Counted from the first letter of the stretch, positions 8,328 through 17,955 are shown. The stretch is DNA of 64,000 bases from Colwellia psychrerythraea (GCF_000764225.1 NZ_JQED01000005.1:477390-541389), one strand, 5' to 3'. Notes: a model not told the origin generated them from the letters alone. Made by a program: numbers and translations.

Positions 8328-11093
8328 TTAAGTCGCTGTAGTTGATACAGTCCATTTACCATTAGGATATTTACTTTCTTCAGAGACGCTGAATTTTTTA
8401 ATAAAGGCGCTGGCTGGCATAGGCTTGCCAGTATAATAACCTTGTACATAATCACACTTCTCGTCTTGTAGGTAGTGTAGTTGCGCTTCAGTTTCGACAC
8501 CTTCAGCAAGTACATGTAAACCTAACGAGTGACTCATCTGAATAATAGCAGTGGTAATAGATTTACTATCATCATCATTCTCAAGGTCTGAAATAAAACT
8601 TCGGTCTATCTTCATTTTTTGAATGGGAAAGCGCTTGAGATAACTGAGCGAAGAATAGCCTGTACCAAAATCATCCATCGCCAACTGAAAGCCTGCATCG
8701 TGCAAGGCTTGCATTGTCTCAATAGCTTGATCAACATTATCCATCACCGCACCTTCTGTGATTTCAAGCTCTATAAAATCAGGGCTTACATCATGTCGCG
8801 CTAGAATCATTAACATATGCTGTAAAAGATCTTTTCGCCTAAATTGCACAGGTGAAATGTTAATCGCAATCTTAAAGTCTGTAATACCCACATTGACAAA
8901 GTTTTTTATTTCACGACAGGCCTGCGCTAATACCCAATCACCCAATTCATTGATCAGTCCACTCTTCTCAGCAACGGCAATAAATTTATCCGGAGGGACC
9001 ATGCCCTTTTCAGGGTGATGCCATCTTATCAACGCCTCCGCCCCCACAAGAGTATCTTGCTCAATAGTAAAAAGTGGTTGGTAATAGAGTTCAAAATGCT
9101 CTTGAGTCAAAGACTCAGTTAAATCAGTCAAAATCTCCTTATTTTTTTGCAATTTTGCATTCATCTCACGAGTAAAAAAGCGCACGGTATTACGACCATC
9201 ATCCTTAGCTTGATACATAGCAATATCAGCATTACGCAATAATTCTTCACTATTAGCTGCATCGTCTGGATAAATAGTGATACCAATACTACTGCCCATA
9301 TTAATATTATTGCCATTGACCTCTACCGGAATTTTCAATAATTTGTTGAGTCGCTTGGCAAAACTTACTGCATCCTTGACTGCATCAACTTTAGTGATAA
9401 TAAAAGCAAATTCATCACCGCCTAGCCTAGCTACCGTATCCATTTTACGCCCTGTGTCAGAGAGCCTTGAGGAAACCTCTTTAAGTAATTCATCACCCGC
9501 TTCATGACCCATAGTGTCATTAATGATCTTAAAATTATCAAGATCCATAAAAAATACGGCAAATTTATGTTGATGACGATTTGACAAGGCTATCGCCTGT
9601 TGTAGACGATCTTGAAATAATAACCTGTTAGGCAAACCAGTAAGAGGATCATGCAGTGCCAGATGTTTTAATTGATTTTCTGCCTGTTTACGTTCATTGA
9701 TCTGTAGTTTTAGATCTCGGTTATTATTATCGAGTGCCATTTTAGACTGATTAAAGTGATAAGCCAGCAGGCCGAATTCATCCTTTCTCTGGTCATCGAG
9801 CAGCTCAGGAGAAACCGACTCTCCTTCTTTAGTTGGCCGCTGAAGTTGGTTAACCATCTGATAAATAGGCACAATTAAACTACGACGACAATAAATAAAA
9901 CCCAAAAAAGCCGCAATGATCATAATGGCAATGAGTAACATTAAGATCAGGTTTGCTACCTTACTTGCACTAATTATCGCCACCTGTTGTGGCGTGACCA
10001 CAACAACCTTCCACAGAGTTTTTGGGATCATGAAGACCGAGATAATGACGGGCTCTCCGAGTAAAAAATCCTGCTTACTGAGCATCGAAATAGTCTTAGT
10101 ATTACGGTGTTCATTCTGATCTTGTTGGGCCAAAACCTTGGCGGAAATTATCTGTGCATTTAAAGGAGATATTTGCTTATTTTGTGCTGTAAGATTGTCA
10201 GCCGGTAAGTTTTTGTGATCGGTTATAGATTGAATTAACGATTGATTTATTCCGGTTAAGATATCAGCAACAGGTTTGAATGACCCAAGCTTCTCAGCCA
10301 GTTGATTCACAGTAATATACTCTTGAGTTAAATGATTGCTAACGCGATTACTGATTTTAGTTAGTTCATCATCGGGAAAAGACAAAAATTTATTATTACG
10401 ATCTACTGCATAAGCATACCCTCTTAGTTTGGCACTTCCCTGACGTAAAATACTCTTAAGATTTTGAAGGCTAACATCAACCGTTGCATTACCTGAAAAG
10501 ATTCCCTGTTTGAACATGGCAACAGTACAAGTCACCATTGGCGCTAATGTGTACGGGTCCATATAAGATTTAGACCACAAGCATTCCCCCTGTTTACTAT
10601 AACGACCTGGCACATACCATTCTTCATCATGATATCCAGTTCCCTCGATATCATTATATTGGTCAAAATATTGCAATTTCCCTACATTGTCTCGCCCCCA
10701 GAAAAAGCTCCGTCGCACAACACCTGGGGTGAATTGCAAAGGTTCAGGCCACACGCCACCGCCAGCAATAATATCTTTATATTCGTTCATATCTAACATT
10801 TGAGGAATAACTTTATAGAAAAGCTCGGGGTCTTGCGGCCACGTTTCCCCAGCGGCAGCTAAATGTCGAGTTAAGGTTTCTGCGACACTAATACGCTGCG
10901 ATATCTCTGATACTATATGAGAACCGATATCATCAATAGATTCTTTATTTTTGTTGACCAGATAATCTTTAACAACAAGGTCAACCACCATATAAGTCGC
11001 CGCAGTCATCACTAAAAACAACAGAGTCATGCCAAAAGAAAACTTAAACAAAATGGTGTTCTTAGCTTTTACAATCGATCTATTCGAAGACAT
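8328..11093 (-). CDS. Membrane c-di-GMP protein: periplasmic Cache-like sensor, HAMP, GGDEF and EAL
   Basis: This 921-residue inner-membrane protein probably makes and/or degrades c-di-GMP. A first membrane segment (about 17-38) is followed by a large periplasmic sensor of Cache type, then a second membrane segment (about 378-400), a HAMP linker, a GGDEF domain (ARLGGDEFAF intact) and an EAL domain (EALIRW, DDFGTGYSSLSYL, ENISPVQF-like metal and substrate residues present). Both catalytic signatures are therefore intact, and which activity dominates cannot be told from sequence. It lies between the phosphatase-kinase gene and nirB, same strand, with about 280 and 420 bp gaps, so it may have its own promoter. 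A ribosome site AAGGTG precedes the ATG. Its location suggests, but does not prove, a link to nitrogen status. Confidence 0.9.
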   Translation of the reverse strand: MSSNRSIVKAKNTILFKFSFGMTLLFLVMTAATYMVVDLVVKDYLVNKNKESIDDIGSHIVSEISQRISVAETLTRHLAAAGETWPQDPELFYKVIPQMLDMNEYKDIIAGGGVWPEPLQFTPGVVRRSFFWGRDNVGKLQYFDQYNDIEGTGYHDEEWYVPGRYSKQGECLWSKSYMDPYTLAPMVTCTVAMFKQGIFSGNATVDVSLQNLKSILRQGSAKLRGYAYAVDRNNKFLSFPDDELTKISNRVSNHLTQEYITVNQLAEKLGSFKPVADILTGINQSLIQSITDHKNLPADNLTAQNKQISPLNAQIISAKVLAQQDQNEHRNTKTISMLSKQDFLLGEPVIISVFMIPKTLWKVVVVTPQQVAIISASKVANLILMLLIAIMIIAAFLGFIYCRRSLIVPIYQMVNQLQRPTKEGESVSPELLDDQRKDEFGLLAYHFNQSKMALDNNNRDLKLQINERKQAENQLKHLALHDPLTGLPNRLLFQDRLQQAIALSNRHQHKFAVFFMDLDNFKIINDTMGHEAGDELLKEVSSRLSDTGRKMDTVARLGGDEFAFIITKVDAVKDAVSFAKRLNKLLKIPVEVNGNNINMGSSIGITIYPDDAANSEELLRNADIAMYQAKDDGRNTVRFFTREMNAKLQKNKEILTDLTESLTQEHFELYYQPLFTIEQDTLVGAEALIRWHHPEKGMVPPDKFIAVAEKSGLINELGDWVLAQACREIKNFVNVGITDFKIAINISPVQFRRKDLLQHMLMILARHDVSPDFIELEITEGAVMDNVDQAIETMQALHDAGFQLAMDDFGTGYSSLSYLKRFPIQKMKIDRSFISDLENDDDSKSITTAIIQMSHSLGLHVLAEGVETEAQLHYLQDEKCDYVQGYYTGKPMPASAFIKKFSVSEESKYPNGKWTVSTTAT

Positions 11094-11372
11094 CCTTTCA
11101 CCTTGGCACTAGAAACATGAATAATGAAAATTGAAGTTCCTCTTCAATATAAAGTTAACAATTACGCTATTTTTCAGATAGTCAGTGCCTAAACCTAGCG
11201 TAAATAATTCTATTTCTCAAGCGCATTAAGAATCACTTACAATTTATCAAGGGGAGTGGCTTTTGAGGAAGTGTCTACAAGCAAGCGAGGACTAACGAAT
11301 GAAGGGCACGTTGTCACCGATCAATTTACTGTTTTAAGAGCTTAACACGATATAGCATCAACAAAGGGTTTA

Positions 11373-13211
11373 TTAAAATAATACCGCTGATAACCATAAA
11401 ATAAAGAAAAATGCCGTTACGCCTTGCCAAAAAAGTACAGGATTACGCTGCAAGATTGGCTGGCTTTTATATTCTTCCAATGCTGAAGCTGTAGGTTTGC
11501 GCAAATCAGCTTTCAGTTCAGAGAATGCCTGCAAGCGCAATTTGGGATCTGCTTGAGTCGCTTTTGATAACACCATATCAAGCCAAAAAGGTAAGTCGCT
11601 ACGAAATTGCCTAATGCTGCGGTACTGCCATTGTGAGTAATTCTCAACACGAGTTTGTTTATTATTGATTGTATAGTTATGACAATTTATATCAGCTCTT
11701 TGCATGGGTTTGAAAGGGAGCTCTCCGCAAAGCATTTCATAGGTAATAACTCCCAAAGAGAACAAATCACTTTGGTGGTCCGCATGTAGAGTCAACAGCG
11801 TTTCTGGGGCTATATAATTCAAAGTACCTTGAGGCACGGTTTCGGTCACAACATCATTATTTTCCGCCAGTGATGCAATAAGCGCAGTACCATAATCGAT
11901 GAGAAAAACCTTACCGTAAGCATCAATCATAATATTATCAGGCTTTAAATCCCGATGAATCACCTCCAAGCGCTGAAATGAGCGCAAGGCGATAATGATT
12001 TGCTCAATAATATCACGAACTTGCGCAAGGTTAGGTTTGGGGTTGTCGAACATCCATTGCCCTAACGTTTGCCCCTCAATATATTCGCAAACATGGTAAA
12101 GAAAGCGACTTTTATCACTGCCGCGCTTTATTTTCATCACGTGGCTATTGTTTAGCCTTTCTCCCAACCAAGCCTCACGTATAAAACCTTGTAAATAGCT
12201 ACTATCATCAGCGAGGTTTTGAGAAGGAACTTTAAGTACGCATGGCTCAACTTCGTCAGGGTGCTTGGCTAAATATAGATGTGAACGAATACTGGCATGA
12301 ATAACTTTGCAAATCTCATAGTTATCAATACTATTTCCAATTGATAACGCAGGTGGTATCGCTTTGTTTAGCAGCTCACGTTCGATTTCAACTAATGCCC
12401 TATTTGGGGTACCGCCAATATAAACCAATAAACAACTGACATTATCTTTACTGCCATTTTCGATAGCTAATTCTGTCAGTAATTTTGCCATCTGCTCTAG
12501 TGCAAGTGTACTCGGAGATTGCGTTAACTGACTCAACTGTTTTTTAATTAGTTGAGCCGATAAATATTCATGAACACCATCACAGGTTAAGACAAAAATA
12601 TCTCCTGCTCGAACAGCAACTTGTTGAACATCTACTTGCAACCGATGATCAGCACCCAGAGCTCGGGTTAACACACTATGCGATGGCCCCTGTTTTTGTT
12701 GATGATCTTTGGTTAAGACCTCAAGCTCATCCTGACGATACTGGCTGATACGCGTATCACCAACATGAAAAATATAGCCGGTAGATGATTTAACGATCAA
12801 TGCTGAAAAAGTAGTTAACCATTGCAGCGTATAACCTGATACCGCATCAGTTTGTGCATATAACCATTGATTTAAGCTAGATAACACCTTACTAGCAGAC
12901 TTTTGAGTTGACCATGTTTGCGGTGTTGCGTAATAGTCATTAATAAATTGTGTCACTGATAATTGCGCCGCGTCGGCAGCTTTATTGGCACTTGAAACCC
13001 CATCAGCAATAACAGCAACAACACCTTTCGCAGTTAACTCAGCTTCTTTAGGAACGAGTGAAGCAAAAGCATCTTCATTCGTAGCTTTTATGCCGGCACT
13101 ACTATAACCACCCAAGAACACCTGTAATTTTGCCTGTGTAAACGGTGTTGATTGAGTGGCATTAGCGGCTTGTGCTGCTTGCTTTGTATCAGCCTTATTA
13201 TCAGTTTCCAT
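11373..13211 (-). CDS. PP2C-type phosphatase fused to a Ser/Thr protein kinase, C-terminal membrane anchor
   Basis: The N-terminal half (about 25-270) is a PP2C phosphatase. Metal-site motifs are visible: NEDAF, VIADGVSS, GDTRISQY, LTCDGVHEYL and KDNVSCLLV. The second half (about 295-570) is a Hanks-type kinase with the valine-linked lysine VLKVP, the catalytic loop HRDLKPDN, DYG in place of DFG, and YIAPE. The glycine-rich ATP loop is not recognisable: the expected GxGxxG region reads VIHASIRSHLY. The last about 22 residues are a hydrophobic anchor, so both domains face the cytoplasm. It follows the nitrate transporter by 38 bp and is probably co-transcribed with it. This fusion is known beside nitrate transporters in marine Gammaproteobacteria, but its substrate is unknown to me; the transporter itself is an obvious candidate. 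Confidence 0.9.
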   Translation of the reverse strand: METDNKADTKQAAQAANATQSTPFTQAKLQVFLGGYSSAGIKATNEDAFASLVPKEAELTAKGVVAVIADGVSSANKAADAAQLSVTQFINDYYATPQTWSTQKSASKVLSSLNQWLYAQTDAVSGYTLQWLTTFSALIVKSSTGYIFHVGDTRISQYRQDELEVLTKDHQQKQGPSHSVLTRALGADHRLQVDVQQVAVRAGDIFVLTCDGVHEYLSAQLIKKQLSQLTQSPSTLALEQMAKLLTELAIENGSKDNVSCLLVYIGGTPNRALVEIERELLNKAIPPALSIGNSIDNYEICKVIHASIRSHLYLAKHPDEVEPCVLKVPSQNLADDSSYLQGFIREAWLGERLNNSHVMKIKRGSDKSRFLYHVCEYIEGQTLGQWMFDNPKPNLAQVRDIIEQIIIALRSFQRLEVIHRDLKPDNIMIDAYGKVFLIDYGTALIASLAENNDVVTETVPQGTLNYIAPETLLTLHADHQSDLFSLGVITYEMLCGELPFKPMQRADINCHNYTINNKQTRVENYSQWQYRSIRQFRSDLPFWLDMVLSKATQADPKLRLQAFSELKADLRKPTASALEEYKSQPILQRNPVLFWQGVTAFFFILWLSAVLF

Positions 13212-13249
13212 TTAATCCCTATTTAAATTTACCATCGGTGAAGTTAATA

Positions 13250-14731
13250 CTACTTAACTTGAATAAGCTCTACAGTACCGTCTTCATTCACTTCGGTAAT
13301 AGCGCCTTTTGGCTCTTGCATAAAGAGCAAAGTAACAAAACCCAAGACTGCAGTTGCCGCAATCACCAAGAAAAAGCTTTGGTAACTCACCATAGATAAT
13401 ACCGTTAAATAAACCACAGCGCCGACATTACCATAGGCACCTGTCATGCCAGCTATTTGCCCCGTTAATCTTCGCTTAATTAAAGGTACTGCAGCAAATA
13501 CTGCGCCCTCTCCAGCTTGGACAAAGAAAGAACAAGCCATTGCAGTAAGTACAGCAAGCACTAACGGCCAAGAGCTATCAATTAGTGCCATAGCCAAATA
13601 CCCCAAAGCTAAACCAGCGGTTAATATCAACAAGGTTTTCTTACGACCATATTTATCACTTAACCACCCACCACCAGGTCGAGACATTAGGTTCATAAAA
13701 GCATATAACGAAGCGAGCATACCTGCATAAACCATATCTAAACTAAAGGTTTCAGCAAAAAATAGTGGCAACATGGACACAACGGCTAATTCAGAGCCAA
13801 ATGTCGCAAAATACAAAACATTTAACACAGCCACTTGCTTGAATTGATACTGGTGAATTTCTGGGACTTTTTCATTAAATAAATGGCCATTAACTTGATA
13901 TGTTTTCCACACTTCGACAATTAGCAATATCACTAAAGCAACATAAGCGATTATGGTCATATTACTTGATAATAAACTCACGCCTTGCGGCGATAACTTC
14001 CAAGTAAGCAATGCTAAAGCACCGTACATAGGCAATTTCATCAATAAGAGTAAATAAAAATCACCGACACTGGTAACTTCCATCGCCCCCGTTTGTTTTG
14101 GCTTAAAATACGTTGCACCTTTGGGTGTATCGCTGACATTGGCATACCAGATGAAACTGAAAAGTAAGCTCATCAAACCCGTTAAGGCAATAGCATAACG
14201 CCACGCCTCTTCAACACCGAATGTTTTACCTATGTATAGCGTGATTAAAGGTAATGACATTGCTGCTGCCGCAGAACCAAAATTACCCCAACCACCATAT
14301 AGACCTTCAGCAGTGCCTAGTTCATTAGCAGGGAACCATTCACTGACCATACGTATACCAATAACAAAACCGGCACCAATAAAGCCTAATAAAAAACGCG
14401 CTAAAGCGGCTTGCTCAAAATTTTGCGCTAAAGCAAACATAAAGCAAGGCAAGCTACATATAGCTAGCAGAACGGCAAAGGTTAACCGAGGACCATATTT
14501 ATCCGTCAACATACCAATGATAATACGAGCAGGTATGGTTAACGCCACATTCAAAATAAGCAACGTTTTTATTTCACTACTACTCAAACCTAAGCTGTCG
14601 GCAATCACCGCCATTAATGGTGCATGGTTAAACCAGACCATGAAGGTGATAAAAAAGGCCATCCAACTTAAATGTAGAACTTTCATTTTCCCAGTAAATG
14701 ACCACAGCTTAATGCCAATTTCGCTACTCAT
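13250..14731 (-). CDS. Nitrate/nitrite transporter, MFS NNP family
   Basis: This is a 493-residue multi-pass inner-membrane protein of the major facilitator superfamily, NNP (NarK/NasA-like) branch. It shows the family's N-terminal helix with WFNHAPL, the MFS loop GMLTDKYGPR after helix 2, its second-half equivalent GGWLSDKYGRKK, and the nitrate-signature glycine-rich helices (FLLGFIGAGFVIGIRMVSEWFP and the segment near GEGAVFAAVPLIKRRLTGQIAG). It should import nitrate for assimilation. AAGGAG lies 7 nt before the ATG. It heads the minus-strand nitrate locus and has its own sigma-54 promoter 36 bp upstream. Known symbols in this family are used inconsistently (narK, nasA, nrtP), so none is given. 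Confidence 0.94.
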   Translation of the reverse strand: MSSEIGIKLWSFTGKMKVLHLSWMAFFITFMVWFNHAPLMAVIADSLGLSSSEIKTLLILNVALTIPARIIIGMLTDKYGPRLTFAVLLAICSLPCFMFALAQNFEQAALARFLLGFIGAGFVIGIRMVSEWFPANELGTAEGLYGGWGNFGSAAAAMSLPLITLYIGKTFGVEEAWRYAIALTGLMSLLFSFIWYANVSDTPKGATYFKPKQTGAMEVTSVGDFYLLLLMKLPMYGALALLTWKLSPQGVSLLSSNMTIIAYVALVILLIVEVWKTYQVNGHLFNEKVPEIHQYQFKQVAVLNVLYFATFGSELAVVSMLPLFFAETFSLDMVYAGMLASLYAFMNLMSRPGGGWLSDKYGRKKTLLILTAGLALGYLAMALIDSSWPLVLAVLTAMACSFFVQAGEGAVFAAVPLIKRRLTGQIAGMTGAYGNVGAVVYLTVLSMVSYQSFFLVIAATAVLGFVTLLFMQEPKGAITEVNEDGTVELIQVK

Positions 14732-14766
14732 TGATTTACTCCTTAAAGTTTATATACCTTATATAG

Positions 14767-14782
14767 AGCAAGCTAAATGCCA
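14767..14782 (-). promoter_or_regulatory. Sigma-54 (-24/-12) promoter of the nitrate transporter operon
   Basis: The minus strand reads TGGCAT, five bases, TTGCT, a near-perfect RpoN promoter with correct spacing. The predicted start is about 14757, giving a leader of about 25 nt before the transporter ATG at 14731. Confidence 0.75.
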
Positions 14783-14874
14783 GTAAGTAATATTAATTTA
14801 TAACCTTATTTATCATAACATTAGGTATTTTCATGATGCAGTAGACGCTAATGTATGCACTTTTTATGGGGCAT

Positions 14875-14891
14875 CGCACCTAGACAGTGCA
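14875..14891. promoter_or_regulatory. NtrC-type enhancer box upstream of the nitrate transporter
   Basis: The site reads CGCACC, five bases, AGTGCA, two positions off the NtrC consensus TGCACC-N5-GGTGCA. It lies about 108 bp upstream of the sigma-54 promoter. A weaker half-match (TGCAC at 14856, GGGCA at 14869) is adjacent. The rest of the 14732-15141 gap holds no gene that I can support. Confidence 0.6.
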
Positions 14892-15141
14892 GTGTGATCA
14901 AAGCAGAAAGAAGGTTGATCGCAGAGAAATGGCAATCAATTAACGAAGTAGAGAGTAATGACTACATCACAGTCGTCGTAGTCATTTGAAAATTTAATTA
15001 TGTTTATTGTAAATCAATCATTGTTTGTTTAGCTGTATAGATAACTCGAAGTATTGATTGATTATAATAGTTCAATTTACAGTGCATTGATCACTGCCAG
15101 TTTCATGCTGACAGCTTCATTTACACAATGTAATAAGCCGT

Positions 15142-15582
15142 TTATTTTACTGTTTGCGTGTAAAATTCGCCTATATATTGGCCACCTTTAATTTTTGCAA
15201 TTAACCGTAGCTTATAACTATCTCCTTTATTAGCCACTAAGCTTCCTAAAGGGGTATTGCTACGCCAATAATACGGACTCTTTTTCATGCCTAAAGGAAA
15301 GGGAGTCATTTTATCACTTTTATCAACGAGAAATAGGGTTGCACTATCTAATGGAAAGGTTGAATTAACTTCTGTTACACCCGCTTCATCAGAGACATTT
15401 ACTTTAAATTCACCTGAGATAAGTACACAGCTTTTATTAGCGACATCACAGTGCCCCTCTGGTTCGAGCATGATTATTTTATTCTCTGAAGCTTCATTCT
15501 CTTCATAATAATCAGCCGCAATAAAGCCGACAACAGCAAGAATAGGTGCGACCATGAAGGCAAGTTTTAGGTGTTTATTCAT
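15142..15582 (-). CDS. Hypothetical membrane-anchored or exported protein, 146 residues
   Basis: I do not recognise this family. The N-terminus (MNKHLKLAFMVAPILAVVGFIAADYY) is a single hydrophobic segment with a positive start, acting either as an uncleaved anchor or a signal. The remainder looks like a small beta-rich periplasmic domain with two cysteines close together (HCDVANKSC), which could form a disulfide. It is separated from the symporter operon by a strong terminator and reads the same way, so it is probably transcribed alone. The codon use is like its neighbours. The coding call rests on length, a signal-like start and a sensible composition. Confidence 0.65.
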   Translation of the reverse strand: MNKHLKLAFMVAPILAVVGFIAADYYEENEASENKIIMLEPEGHCDVANKSCVLISGEFKVNVSDEAGVTEVNSTFPLDSATLFLVDKSDKMTPFPLGMKKSPYYWRSNTPLGSLVANKGDSYKLRLIAKIKGGQYIGEFYTQTVK

Positions 15583-15651
15583 AAGGTTATCTTTAAGTTA
15601 AATTGGATTGTTCATCTTTGATTTAATTAGAACAAATTGCCCTAGAAAAAG

Positions 15652-15690
15652 AAAGGCTAGGCGACTTTTATAATGGGTCGTCTAGCCTTT
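15652..15690 (-). terminator. Rho-independent terminator of the symporter operon
   Basis: A 14-bp stem with one G-T pair (arms AAAGGCTAGGCGAC and GTCGTCTAGCCTTT, 11-nt loop) follows the symporter gene. On the minus strand it runs into CTTTCTTTTT. The + strand side is also T-rich, so it may work both ways. Confidence 0.85.
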
Positions 15691-15747
15691 TAGTTTTACT
15701 TTTTGATAAGTGTTAGTGGTAAGCCCCCTAACACTGCAAACACTTTT

Positions 15748-17484
15748 CTAGTGATCGTGTGCTGCACTAACAGTACCTGGGATACGCATATTCTCGACCA
15801 TATCTTGAATATGAGCTGGTGCTGGACCTGTTACTTTAAGTACCGCGAAGGCTACTGCAAAGTTAACTATCGCACCTACTGCACCAAATGCATTAGGTGA
15901 AATACCGAAGAACCAGTTTGGACCCATATCACCTAAGAATGAAGTACCTGGAATAAACATAATACCTTTATGTTGGAATACATAAAGCATAGTTACACCG
16001 ATACCAGAACACATACCTGCAATTGCTGCTGTGCCACTAATTTTCTTAGAGAATATACCCATCATCAGTGCTGGGAAGATACTTGACGCTGCTAAACCAA
16101 AGGCTAGCGCAACTGTACCTGCTGCGAACCCTGGAGGATGTAAGCCAAGATAACCGGAGACTAATATTGCGATAGTCATCACCACTCGACCAGCAAGTAA
16201 CTCATTTTTCTCTGATAAATCAGGTGTTAACACCCCTTTCATTAAATCATGTGAGATGGATGAGGATATCGCTAACAATAAACCAGCCGCAGTTGATAAC
16301 GCAGCCGCTAGACCACCGGCAGCAACTAATGCAATAACCCAGTTTGGTAAGTTAGCAATCGCTGGGTTAGCTAGTACCATAATGTCACGGTCAACTTTCA
16401 CCATTTCATTTGTTGCTTTATCAGCAGTGTACTGGATTTTCCCGTCGCCATTTTTGTCTTCAAATTTTAATAAACCCGTTTTTTCCCAGTCTTTAAACCA
16501 TTGTGGACGTTCGTCATAAACAAGGTTTTCGCCTGCTACTGGTTCAATGGTATTCATCAAGTTAAGACGAGCCATAGCACCAACTGCTGGAGCAACTGTG
16601 TAAAGTAATGCGATACAAACTAAAGCATAACCAGCTGAAGAACGAGCAGCTTGTACTGAAGGAACAGTAAAGAAGCGCATAATTACATGAGGAAGACCCG
16701 CAGTACCAATCATAAGAGAAATAGTATAAGCGAACATATTCAATGTACCGCCTAGATTAGAGGTAGTGTACTCTTTGAAGCCTAAATCAGTCACAACCAT
16801 ATCTAACTTATCAAGTAAGTAAACACCACTGCCATCGGCTAACGTACTACCTAAACCTAATTGTGGAATTGGGTTACCCGTAAGTTGCAAAGAAATAAAG
16901 ATTGCAGGAATTGTATAAGCGAAGATCATCACAACATATTGTGCGATTTGCGTATAAGTAATACCTTTCATACCACCCATTACAGCATATACCCAAACAA
17001 CAGCCATACCGATGCCTAAGCCTAAACCATAATCAACTTCTAAAAAGCGAGAGAAAGCAACACCCACACCTTTCATTTGACCGATGATGTAAGTTAATGA
17101 TGCGATAATTAAACAAGCAACAGCAACAATACGTGCAGTCTTAGAATAATATCTATCAAAAATAAACTCAGGTACGGTGAACTTACCGTGTTTACGCATG
17201 TAAGGTGCAAGTAGCATTGCTAACAATACATAACCACCAGTCCAACCCATTAAGAATACTGAGCCGCCGTAACCTAAGAAAGCAATTAAACCTGCCATTG
17301 AAATAAATGATGCCGCTGACATCCAATCGGCACCAATTGCCATACCGTTTTGTAATGGCGTAACACCACCACCAGCTACATAGAAATCACTGGTTGAACC
17401 CGCACGAGCCCACCATGCAATAGCAAAATATAAGGCGAATGTGCCAAATACTGCAATGTAAGTATATAGTTTTAACTCATCCAT
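15748..17484 (-). CDS. Sodium:solute symporter, VC_2705-type large subunit (acetate/monocarboxylate-like)
   Basis: This is a 578-residue SSS-family permease with about 13 membrane helices. It resembles ActP cation/acetate symporters, particularly the VC_2705 subfamily that always pairs with a small DUF4212 protein. The family features are the early TSDFYVAGGG segment and GADWMSAASFI, the conserved sodium-site region. Between two helices (about residues 325-375) there is a soluble insert with DKNGDGKIQY, similar to a calcium-binding EF-hand loop but without the acidic residue at position 12. It sits 3 bp downstream of the DUF4212 gene on the same strand. Acetate or a related short carboxylate is the best guess for substrate. 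It is often annotated actP; the subfamily is distinct, so I leave the symbol empty. Confidence 0.92.
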   Translation of the reverse strand: MDELKLYTYIAVFGTFALYFAIAWWARAGSTSDFYVAGGGVTPLQNGMAIGADWMSAASFISMAGLIAFLGYGGSVFLMGWTGGYVLLAMLLAPYMRKHGKFTVPEFIFDRYYSKTARIVAVACLIIASLTYIIGQMKGVGVAFSRFLEVDYGLGLGIGMAVVWVYAVMGGMKGITYTQIAQYVVMIFAYTIPAIFISLQLTGNPIPQLGLGSTLADGSGVYLLDKLDMVVTDLGFKEYTTSNLGGTLNMFAYTISLMIGTAGLPHVIMRFFTVPSVQAARSSAGYALVCIALLYTVAPAVGAMARLNLMNTIEPVAGENLVYDERPQWFKDWEKTGLLKFEDKNGDGKIQYTADKATNEMVKVDRDIMVLANPAIANLPNWVIALVAAGGLAAALSTAAGLLLAISSSISHDLMKGVLTPDLSEKNELLAGRVVMTIAILVSGYLGLHPPGFAAGTVALAFGLAASSIFPALMMGIFSKKISGTAAIAGMCSGIGVTMLYVFQHKGIMFIPGTSFLGDMGPNWFFGISPNAFGAVGAIVNFAVAFAVLKVTGPAPAHIQDMVENMRIPGTVSAAHDH

Positions 17485-17487
17485 CTC

Positions 17488-17736
17488 TTAGCCCTCTGCG
17501 TGATATTTTTTATCAAGCTTGTTCATTTTGGCACCATACCAAAAAATCAAACCTAAAAATGAATAAATTGAACCTTGCTGTGCAAACCAAAAACCAAGTT
17601 TGTACCCACCTAGACGAAATTCATTTAGTGGCTCTACCAAAAGTAAACCTAAACCAAACGAAACCACAAACCAGATTGCAAGACAGATAAAGATCAAGCG
17701 CAAGTTTTCCTGCCAATATGCTTCTTTATTTTCCAC
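17488..17736 (-). CDS. DUF4212 small subunit of the sodium:solute symporter
   Basis: This 82-residue protein has two membrane helices (LIFICLAIWFVVSFGLGLLL and the segment around GSIYSFLGLIFWYGAKM) flanked by the family's YWQENLRL start and the KLDKKYHAEG end. It is the partner of the VC_2705-type symporter in many Gammaproteobacteria, and is thought to be needed for assembly or function. It is the first gene of the operon, 3 bp before the large subunit, and is divergent from the DUF294 gene across a 491-bp region. Confidence 0.92.
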   Translation of the reverse strand: MENKEAYWQENLRLIFICLAIWFVVSFGLGLLLVEPLNEFRLGGYKLGFWFAQQGSIYSFLGLIFWYGAKMNKLDKKYHAEG

Positions 17737-17955
17737 AATAGTCTCCTAGCGACATAGCGTTTTTTAGCGATTTGTTTTTTTATTTCGCTTTATTACGCCT
17801 TAACTTAAAAAATAGTTAGTAATAATTTATCAACATGTAGTCAAAGTGTGGATATAGATTTCTGTCAAAATATCTCTAAGAGCTAACAGTGGCAAAAATC
17901 CATATTCAACTTTTAACTGTTAATTACACTAACAAGCTTTGTTTTGGTGGGATAT

